Source: an uncultured Faecalibacterium sp.
GTDB taxonomy: Bacteria; Bacillota; Clostridia; Oscillospirales; Ruminococcaceae
NCBI GenBank assembly: GCA_900765705.1
Contig: CAAFSR010000257.1
Coordinates: 1 to 10,770, forward strand
DNA length: 10,770 bases
Direction of reading: 5' to 3'
Shown here: piece by piece, positions 7,214-10,770 of the stretch
Layout: each line of letters starts with the position of its first letter
Numbering within the stretch: the first letter of the stretch is position 1
Position numbers and translations under genes: made by a program
The notes under the pieces: generated by a model
Seen by the model: the letters and a program-made list of their open reading frames with translations, nothing else
Told to the model about the DNA's origin: nothing
Databases searched by the model: none

Positions 7214-7632
7214 ACGGTCTGGCTCTCCTTTGCGGCGGTAAAGGCGGCGTGCTCCTCCTGCAGGTGTGCCAGCAGGTCTGCAAACATCCAGTTGCGGTTT
7301 GCGGGGGTGACCACCGCCTTGAGCGGGATGGTGACCTGTGCCTGTCGCATCAGGTCCAGCAGGGTGTCCACGTCCTTGTTGCGGAAGTTTGCCAGCACCA
7401 GCGCCGGGGGATAGGCACCCGGCTCCAGCACCAGCGTGCGGGGGGCTTTTACCTCCACCTCGCCCAGCAGCTGGGCAACGGTCTTGCCGGCATCGGCGGG
7501 GGCAACGAGCAGCAGTTTCATGCCAAAGGCGGGTGCCATGCCCTCCAGCTTGCCCCGGTCGGCGGGGGAAAGGTTCCAGCCCAGCGCCAGCGGCACCCCG
7601 GCGTTCTGGTTGCGTGCAATGTGTGCTTTCAT
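7210..7632 (-). CDS. DUF3783 domain protein of unknown function
   Basis: This is a 140-aa protein without a signal peptide or membrane segment, presumably cytoplasmic. The second half, especially TIPLKAVVTPANRNWMFADL at 101-120 followed by a helical region with QEEH, matches the pattern I associate with DUF3783 proteins (LKAVxTPxNxxW), small clostridial proteins without a known role. The middle has APADAGKTVAQLLGEVEV, which resembles but is not a complete Walker A (GxxxxGK[ST]), so I do not call nucleotide binding. The start at 7632 follows AAAGAGG by 8 bases; an upstream in-frame ATG at 7665 has no good ribosome site. The stop codon overlaps the apbE start (ATGA), giving a two-gene operon. 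A link to flavin transfer is suggested only by this coupling. Confidence 0.8.
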   Translation of the reverse strand: MKAHIARNQNAGVPLALGWNLSPADRGKLEGMAPAFGMKLLLVAPADAGKTVAQLLGEVEVKAPRTLVLEPGAYPPALVLANFRNKDVDTLLDLMRQAQVTIPLKAVVTPANRNWMFADLLAHLQEEHAAFTAAKESQTV

Positions 7633-7675
7633 CTTTAAAACCTCTTTCGGCAGTGTTTTTTTCAAAATACACTAT

Positions 7676-7684
7676 AGTATACCA
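7676..7684 (-). promoter_or_regulatory. Extended -10 promoter of the DUF3783-apbE operon
   Basis: Read on the minus strand, TGG-TATACT gives an extended -10 element (TGn + 5/6 of TATAAT; the hexamer is 7676-7681). The -35 position 17 bases upstream is only T-rich, which extended -10 promoters tolerate. The start of transcription would be near 7669, about 36 nt before the DUF3783 ATG. Confidence 0.6.
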
Positions 7685-7725
7685 TAAAACCCGTGAAAAG
7701 AAAACGAAAACCCGCCTGAGCGTGC

Positions 7726-7751
7726 AAAAAAGCTCCCCCGGAAGGGGGAGC
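7726..7751 (-). terminator. Rho-independent terminator of aroF
   Basis: On the minus strand, an 8-bp stem GCTCCCCC/GGGGGAGC (7751-7744 with 7739-7732) with the loop TTCC runs into six Ts (complement of the A-run 7726-7731). It lies 18 bases past the aroF stop and upstream of the promoter of the next minus-strand operon, so aroF is a single-gene unit. Confidence 0.93.
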
Positions 7752-7769
7752 CGGTTGAGCGGACTTGCA

Positions 7770-8783
7770 TCAGTTCAGCTTTTTGCCGAAGAACTCTGCC
7801 TCTTTGCCGATGAACTGCATCAGCTCATCAAACTGATCCGGGGTCAGGCTCTGTGCACCGTCACACTTCGCCTTGGCGGGGTTGTTGTGCACCTCGATCA
7901 TCAGGCCGTCGGCACCGGCAGCTACGGCGGCCTTTGCCAGCTCCGGCACCATCCATGCGTGGCCGCAGGCGTGGCTGGGGTCTACCACCACCGGCAGATG
8001 GGTCATCTTGTGCAGCATGACCACACCGGCAAGGTCCAGCGTGTTGCGCATACTGGTCTCGAAGGTGCGGATGCCGCGCTCGCACAGGATGACGTTCTCA
8101 TTGCCCTCGGCCATGATGTACTCGGCGCTCATCACAAACTCCTCCAGCGTGTTGGCAAGGCCGCGCTTGAGCAGCACCGGCTTTTTCTGGCGGCCAACGG
8201 CCTTGAGCAGCTCAAAGTTCTGCATATTGCGGGCACCTACCTGGATCAGGTCTACGTTTTCAAACAGGGGCAGGTGCTCGGTGTTCATGATCTCGGTCAC
8301 AATGGGGGCACCGGTGGCACGGCGGGCCAGCTTGAGCAGGTCTAATCCCTCGCTGCGCATACCCTGAAAAGAGTAGGGCGAGGTGCGGGGCTTGAATGCG
8401 CCGCCGCGCAGCAGGGAAGCGCCTGCCGCCTTTACCCGCTGGGCACAGTAGGTGATCTGCTCCTCGCTCTCGATGCTGCACGGCCCTGCGATGACCGCAA
8501 AGTTGCCGCCGCCGATCTTGACGCCCTCTACGTCGATAACACTGTCGTCCGGGTGGAACTTGCGGTTGGCCTTTTTGTAGGGCTCGGACACGCGGCGGCA
8601 GGTCTCTACCACCGGGTTTGCCAGCACCCAGCTCTCTGCAATGGCCTTGGTATCGCCGATCAGGCCCAGAATATGGGTGTCGCTGCCCTTGGAATCGTTG
8701 ATCTGCAGCCCCATATCCTCCAGCTCGTGGCAGAACTCGCGCACCTGTACGTCGGGGGCATCCTGTTTGAGTACGATGATCAT
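7770..8783 (-). CDS. aroF: DAHP synthase (3-deoxy-7-phosphoheptulonate synthase)
   Basis: This enzyme condenses phosphoenolpyruvate and erythrose 4-phosphate, the first step of the shikimate/aromatic pathway. The 337-aa protein has the layout of the type I-beta (Thermotoga/clostridial) enzymes: an N-terminal ferredoxin/ACT-like domain (about 1-70, MIIVLKQDAPDVQV...) that normally gives feedback control by aromatic amino acids, then a TIM barrel. Motifs are AGPCSIES at 99-106, RGGAFKPRTSPYSFQG at 126-141, LKRG at 205-208, CERGIRTFE at 234-242 and DPSHACGH at 268-275. Probable metal ligands are Cys102, His271, Glu297 and Asp308. AAAGGAG lies about 10 bases before the ATG. The gene has its own promoter (8877-8905) and terminator and is not clustered with other aro genes. 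The exact feedback ligand (Phe, Tyr or both) cannot be read from the sequence. Confidence 0.95.
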   Translation of the reverse strand: MIIVLKQDAPDVQVREFCHELEDMGLQINDSKGSDTHILGLIGDTKAIAESWVLANPVVETCRRVSEPYKKANRKFHPDDSVIDVEGVKIGGGNFAVIAGPCSIESEEQITYCAQRVKAAGASLLRGGAFKPRTSPYSFQGMRSEGLDLLKLARRATGAPIVTEIMNTEHLPLFENVDLIQVGARNMQNFELLKAVGRQKKPVLLKRGLANTLEEFVMSAEYIMAEGNENVILCERGIRTFETSMRNTLDLAGVVMLHKMTHLPVVVDPSHACGHAWMVPELAKAAVAAGADGLMIEVHNNPAKAKCDGAQSLTPDQFDELMQFIGKEAEFFGKKLN

Positions 8784-8849
8784 AGCCTAACTCTCCTTTA
8801 TCCGCACGGCGCGCAGGACAGATTCCGCTGCCGCAGTTTGCAACGCTTG

Positions 8850-8867
8850 ACTTCAGTTTCCTGAAGT
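8850..8867 (-). other. GAAA-capped hairpin at the start of the aroF leader
   Basis: On the minus strand, ACTTCAG-GAAA-CTGAAGT forms a perfect 7-bp stem with a GNRA tetraloop, within a few nucleotides of the predicted transcript start near 8870. The leader to the ATG is about 87 nt, too short for a T-box, and no terminator follows. It is probably an mRNA 5' stabiliser or a protein-binding site; the role is unproven. Confidence 0.5.
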
Positions 8868-8876
8868 GGTGATGCC

Positions 8877-8905
8877 ATGATAACACCGCCAGAGCTTTAA
8901 GTCAA
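8877..8905 (-). promoter_or_regulatory. Sigma-A-type promoter of aroF
   Basis: On the minus strand the -35 box is TTGACT (8905-8900, 5/6 consensus) and the -10 box TATCAT (8882-8877, 5/6 consensus), 17 bases apart. Confidence 0.82.
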
Positions 8906-8912
8906 TACCGGC

Positions 8913-8941
8913 TTTCAAATTTTTTGAAAAAGTGGTAGAAT
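8913..8941 (+). promoter_or_regulatory. Candidate ybaK promoter overlapped by an inverted repeat
   Basis: TAGAAT (8936-8941) is a plausible -10 box, with a weak -35 TTTCAA (8913-8918) at 17-base spacing. A perfect inverted repeat TTTCAAA-N3-TTTGAAA (8913-8929) covers the -35 and part of the spacer, where a repressor would block RNA polymerase. The aroF promoter starts 8 bases away in the other direction, so a factor bound here could affect both genes. Confidence 0.45.
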
Positions 8942-8974
8942 AGAACCAAAGCAACTGTAAAAGAGGGAATAACA

Positions 8975-9457
8975 ATGGGAAAAGAAGCTAAAACCAACGC
9001 TATGCGCATTCTGGAACGGGAAAAGGTGGCCTACACTGCCCACGAGTACCCCCACGAGGAGGGCGTGGCGGTGGACGGCGTGACCGTGGCCGCCAGCATG
9101 GGCGAGGACCCTGCCTGTGTATACAAGACGCTGGTAACGCAGGGCAGCAGCAAAAACTACTTTGTGTTCGTCATTCCGGTGGCAGCAGAGCTGGACCTGA
9201 AGGCCGCCGCCCGCAGCGTGGGCGAAAAGAGCGTAGCCATGATCCATGTGGCGGATATCAACAAGGTGACCGGCTATGTGCGGGGCGGCTGCAGCCCGGT
9301 GGGCATGAAAAAGCAGTACCGCACCGTTTTTGACGAAAGCGTGCTGACCCAGCAGAAAGTCTACGTTTCCGGCGGGCGCATCGGCACACAGGTGTGCTGC
9401 GCCCCGGCAGACCTGCTGCGCGCTGCACGCGCCGCCACCGCAAAGATCATCTTTTAA
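8975..9457 (+). CDS. ybaK: YbaK/EbsC-family Cys-tRNA deacylase (prolyl-tRNA editing-like)
   Basis: YbaK proteins hydrolyse Cys-tRNA(Pro), and also Cys-tRNA(Cys), clearing tRNA mischarged by prolyl-tRNA synthetase. The 160-aa length fits a free-standing editing domain. It shows the family pattern: HEYPHEEG near 23-30, CVYKTLV at 48-54 with the conserved lysine K51 corresponding to the essential YbaK lysine, DINKVTGYVRGGCSPVG at 94-110 (the GYxRGGxSPxG signature), and SGGRIGTQV near 132-140. AAGAGGG at 8961-8967 lies 7 bases before the ATG. The gene is divergent from aroF and is not in an operon with purE: a terminator-like palindrome and a long non-coding region follow. Related domains (ProX, INS) edit other tRNAs, so the substrate is inferred from the YbaK-type motifs. 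Confidence 0.92.
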   Translation: MGKEAKTNAMRILEREKVAYTAHEYPHEEGVAVDGVTVAASMGEDPACVYKTLVTQGSSKNYFVFVIPVAAELDLKAAARSVGEKSVAMIHVADINKVTGYVRGGCSPVGMKKQYRTVFDESVLTQQKVYVSGGRIGTQVCCAPADLLRAARAATAKIIF

Positions 9458-9483
9458 AAATTCTGTCCTACATCTGGGATACA

Positions 9484-9511
9484 TCAACACAGCCTTTACA
9501 TAAAATATACT
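9484..9511 (+). promoter_or_regulatory. Candidate promoter P1 downstream of ybaK
   Basis: TCAACA (9484-9489, 4/6) and TATACT (9506-9511, 5/6) are separated by 16 bases in an AT-rich stretch. ATACTT recurs at 9535-9540. It could start a long leader transcript towards purE that must pass the palindrome at 9559-9578. The support is modest. Confidence 0.35.
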
Positions 9512-9558
9512 TGCGGCATAAGTCATACTTAAAAAGAAAAAGGATGGCGAAACTGCAC

Positions 9559-9582
9559 AAAACTTTCGAAAGTTTTTTGACA
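9559..9582 (+). promoter_or_regulatory. 18-bp perfect palindrome / weak terminator overlapping a consensus -35 box
   Basis: AAAACTTTCGAAAGTTTT (9559-9576) is its own reverse complement and continues into two more Ts (9577-9578), so as RNA it is a 7-bp stem with a U-tract: a weak terminator for ybaK, about 100 bases past its stop. The same Ts begin a consensus -35 TTGACA (9577-9582) with a fair -10 GAGAAT (9599-9604) 16 bases on, so it could equally be an operator for a purE-leader promoter. The two readings are not exclusive. Confidence 0.5.
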
Positions 9583-9619
9583 GCATGGGAACACAAGGGA
9601 GAATTTGCCCAAACGCTCT

Positions 9620-9660
9620 TTGCAAAGCGGTTTTTTTGCCGTAAACTGTATCTAGTACAG
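9620..9660 (+). promoter_or_regulatory. Candidate purE-leader promoter with operator-like inverted repeat
   Basis: TTGCAA (9620-9625, the same -35 as at pgk) and TAAACT (9642-9647) are 16 bases apart and predict a start near 9654. The inverted repeat CTGTA-TCTAG-TACAG (9646-9660) overlaps the end of the -10 box and the start site, a classic position for a repressor operator. I do not recognise the motif; it is not the PurR PurBox pattern (CCGAACWWT). Confidence 0.45.
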
Positions 9661-9663
9661 GGA

Positions 9664-9821
9664 CGATGCCCCCAAAAATGGGCTTGCATCGCCGCCTGAA
9701 AAAACGCTTGCACAGGAAACTGCGGAGGGAAACTTCAATGATGCTGCTGGTGCCGGGTCGCATGGAATGGGGTCACATTCACTGCAATCAGGGGCATGGT
9801 GCAACCTTGTGCAAAATGCGT
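9664..9821 (+). ncRNA. Structured purE leader RNA, family not recognised
   Basis: Two structures are visible. First, CGATGC (9664-9669) pairs with GCATCG (9686-9691), with an inner CCC/GGG stem. Second is a long-range irregular stem: ACGC (9704-9707) with GCGT (9818-9821), then TTGCACAGG (9708-9716) with CCTTGTGCAA (9805-9814), broken by one bulged base and a three-base bulge. A small internal hairpin GAATG/CATTC also lies inside it. The terminator at 9841 follows. I checked by eye for guanine, PRPP/ykkC and ZTP riboswitch cores and did not find them. A 6S-type RNA is an alternative because of the long irregular hairpin, but the 5' and 3' ends do not pair as expected. Whether it is a cis-leader or a separate small RNA is open. 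Confidence 0.45.
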
Positions 9822-9842
9822 GGACAGAACAACCGGAAATAA
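9738..9842 (+). CDS. Putative 34-aa leader peptide upstream of purE
   Basis: This is a short reading frame with a strong ribosome site: GGAGGG at 9724-9729, 8 bases before a double ATG. The peptide starts MMLLVPGRMEWG, has a His/Gly/Asn/Gln-rich middle (HIHCNQGHG) and a basic end (KMRGQNNRK). It has no signal peptide or known domain. Its TAA stop (9840-9842) overlaps the first bases of the terminator stem that begins at 9841. A ribosome finishing the frame would cover the 5' arm of that terminator, which is the geometry of a translation-dependent attenuator. The frame also lies inside the long irregular stem 9704-9821, so translation would open that fold. That it is translated is inferred; a chance ORF of this size is possible, but the site and stop placement argue for it. 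Confidence 0.45.
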   Translation: MMLLVPGRMEWGHIHCNQGHGATLCKMRGQNNRK

Positions 9843-9875
9843 AGGCCGTGGTACAGGTGTACCGCAGCCTTTTTT
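9841..9875 (+). terminator. Strong intrinsic terminator (attenuator) just before purE
   Basis: A 14-position stem (9841-9854 with 9859-9872, one C-A mismatch and one G-U pair, loop AGGT) ends in a run of six Ts (9870-9875). It lies 43 bases before the purE ATG. I see no convincing promoter in those 43 bases, so purE expression would require read-through. GTACAGG in its 5' arm and loop (9851-9857) repeats the sequence at 9655-9661 at the leader start. Confidence 0.85.
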
Positions 9876-9918
9876 GTTTGTCAGTTTTGATGGACATGAG
9901 AAAGAGAGGCTTTGGAAA

Positions 9919-10419
9919 ATGGTTCGTAAAGTGGCAGTGATCATGGGTTCGGACAGCGATTGGCCGGTGGTCAAGGGTGCCTGCGCCCAGCTGAAGGCAC
10001 TGGGCATCCCCTTTGAGGCACACATCCTTTCGGCACACCGCACCCCTGCCGAGGCAGCAGCCTTTGCAAAAAGCGCAAGAGCCAACGGCTTTGGCGTCAT
10101 CCTGTGCGCGGCAGGCATGGCAGCACATCTGGCAGGTGCTTTTGCCGCCAACACCACCCTGCCGGTCATCGGCATCCCCATGAAGGGCGGCGCGATGGAC
10201 GGCTTGGACGCACTGCTGGCTACCGTGCAGATGCCCAGTGGCATCCCGGTGGCAACGGTGGCGCTGAACGGTGCCAAGAACGCCGCATGGCTGGCTGCTG
10301 AAATTCTGGCACTGAGCGATGATACACTGGCTGAAAAGCTGGAGGCCGAGCGCGTAGCCATGGCACAGCAGATCGCCGCCAAGGAAGAAAAGCTGCAAAG
10401 CGAACTGAACGAGCTGTAA
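9919..10419 (+). CDS. purE: N5-carboxyaminoimidazole ribonucleotide mutase PurE
   Basis: Class I PurE converts N5-CAIR to CAIR in de novo purine synthesis, normally working with PurK. The 166-aa protein has the class I motifs: VIMGSDSDWPVV at 7-18 (phosphate and ribose binding), SAHRTP at 38-43 with the catalytic His, AAGMAAHLAGAFAANTTLP in the middle, and GGAMDGLDALLATVQMPSG towards the end. The second active-site loop reads AHLAGA where enterobacterial PurE has AHLPGM; His is kept. The open frame runs back to 9796 through the terminator, but AAGAGAGG (9902-9909) sets the start at 9919, 9 bases on. purF follows after 10 bases. Codon use is ordinary. Expression is probably governed by the attenuator-like leader. 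No purK is visible in the window. Confidence 0.95.
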   Translation: MVRKVAVIMGSDSDWPVVKGACAQLKALGIPFEAHILSAHRTPAEAAAFAKSARANGFGVILCAAGMAAHLAGAFAANTTLPVIGIPMKGGAMDGLDALLATVQMPSGIPVATVALNGAKNAAWLAAEILALSDDTLAEKLEAERVAMAQQIAAKEEKLQSELNEL

Positions 10420-10429
10420 AGGAGAACCA

Positions 10430-10770
10430 ATGTCTGATTTTGCATATCCGCTGCATGAGGAGTGCGGCGTTTTCGGCATCTACGACCGTGCCGGTACCGA
10501 GGATGTGGCCGCAGCGGCTTATTCGGCCCTGTATGCGCTGCAGCACCGCGGGCAGGAGAGCTGCGGCATTGCCGTCAACGATGACGGTGTGATCACCGGC
10601 CACCGGGATCTGGGCCTTGTGAACGAGGTGTTCACCCCGGAGGTGCTGGCAAGCCTGTCCACCCCTACGGCACACATGGCTACCGGTCATGTGCGCTACG
10701 CCACCGCAGGCACCCGCATCCGCGCCAACGCCCAGCCCATGATCGTCCGGCACGGCCGCGGCACCATGGC
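10430..10770 (+). CDS. purF: Amidophosphoribosyltransferase PurF, N-terminal part
   Basis: PurF makes 5-phosphoribosylamine from PRPP and glutamine, the committed step of purine synthesis. Only the first 113 codons are in the window and the frame is open to the end. The glutaminase (Ntn-hydrolase) domain is clear: MSDFAYPLHEECGVFGIYD, where Cys12 is the nucleophile. The first 11 residues are probably a propeptide removed by self-cleavage, as in the Bacillus enzyme. LQHRGQESCGIAV and ATGHVRYATAGTRIRANAQP are the glutamine-site blocks. AAAGGAG (10418-10424) overlaps the purE stop and sits 5 bases before the ATG, so purE and purF are co-transcribed. The PRPP-binding domain and any iron-sulfur ligands lie beyond the window. 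Confidence 0.95.
   Translation, partial: MSDFAYPLHEECGVFGIYDRAGTEDVAAAAYSALYALQHRGQESCGIAVNDDGVITGHRDLGLVNEVFTPEVLASLSTPTAHMATGHVRYATAGTRIRANAQPMIVRHGRGTM

Noticed and set aside
6125..7414. 429-codon plus-strand frame opposite apbE and DUF3783
   Set aside because: It is the reverse of two well-supported minus-strand genes with signal peptide, motifs and ribosome sites; the translated product is low-complexity.
7535..7560. Walker-A-like APADAGKT (46-51 region) in the DUF3783 protein
   Set aside because: It does not satisfy GxxxxGK[ST] and no other nucleotide-binding motif is present.
8784..8876. T-box or trp-type attenuator in the aroF leader
   Set aside because: The leader is only about 87 nt, and no T-box sequence, leader peptide or terminator is visible before aroF.
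9544..9699. 51-codon frame (MAKLHKTFESFLTAWEHKG...) between ybaK and purE
   Set aside because: Its AAGG lies directly against the ATG, too close for a ribosome site, and the frame runs over the palindrome and two candidate promoters. Coding is possible but unsupported.
9700..9840. Guanine, PRPP (ykkC) or ZTP riboswitch upstream of purE
   Set aside because: The diagnostic core sequences (TTTCTACC/GACTAT, CTAGGGTTCCG/GACTGGTCC, TGACTGGC/CCGCCTGGGC) are not present; only the partial resemblance CCGCCTG (9692-9698) was seen.

Overview
The window reads as chromosomal housekeeping DNA of a GC-rich, gut-type member of the Clostridia, most like Faecalibacterium/Oscillospiraceae. This rests on gene order, the clostridial flavour of the proteins, strong AGGAGG-type ribosome sites and sigma-A-type promoters; the genus is an inference. 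There are no tRNA or rRNA genes, insertion sequences, CRISPR arrays or phage genes.

Layout. 1-1952 (+): the 3' end of nrnA, then truB and ribF, the tail of the usual infB-rbfA-nrnA-truB-ribF translation/flavin operon, closed by an intrinsic terminator. 2018-2251: a promoter region with a perfect -10 box, a Rex-like half-palindrome and a 5'-UTR hairpin. 2252-6040 (+): the glycolytic genes pgk, tpiA and gpmI, with highly expressed codon choice and structured intergenic regions. 6081-6121: a terminator that works on both strands. 6131-7632 (-): a small DUF3783 protein translationally coupled to an ApbE-type lipoprotein flavin transferase. 7770-8783 (-): aroF, a DAHP synthase with its own promoter and terminator. 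8975-9457 (+): a divergent YbaK/EbsC-type deacylase. 9458-9918: a 461-base gap that is the most information-rich non-coding stretch. 9919 to the end (+): purE and the start of purF, the head of a purine operon.

Themes. RibF makes FMN and FAD, and ApbE attaches FMN to exported proteins, so flavin metabolism appears twice. pgk, tpiA and gpmI cover three lower-glycolysis steps, but gap and eno are not beside them. PurE and PurF make early purine intermediates.

The best candidate for something undescribed is the purE leader. It holds a promoter with an operator-like inverted repeat, a hairpin, a long irregular stem, and a 34-codon reading frame with a strong Shine-Dalgarno site. The stop codon of that frame overlaps the first bases of a strong intrinsic terminator 43 bases before purE. 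This looks like leader-peptide or riboswitch-type attenuation. It matches none of the purine-linked riboswitch cores I could check by eye (guanine, PRPP/ykkC, ZTP).
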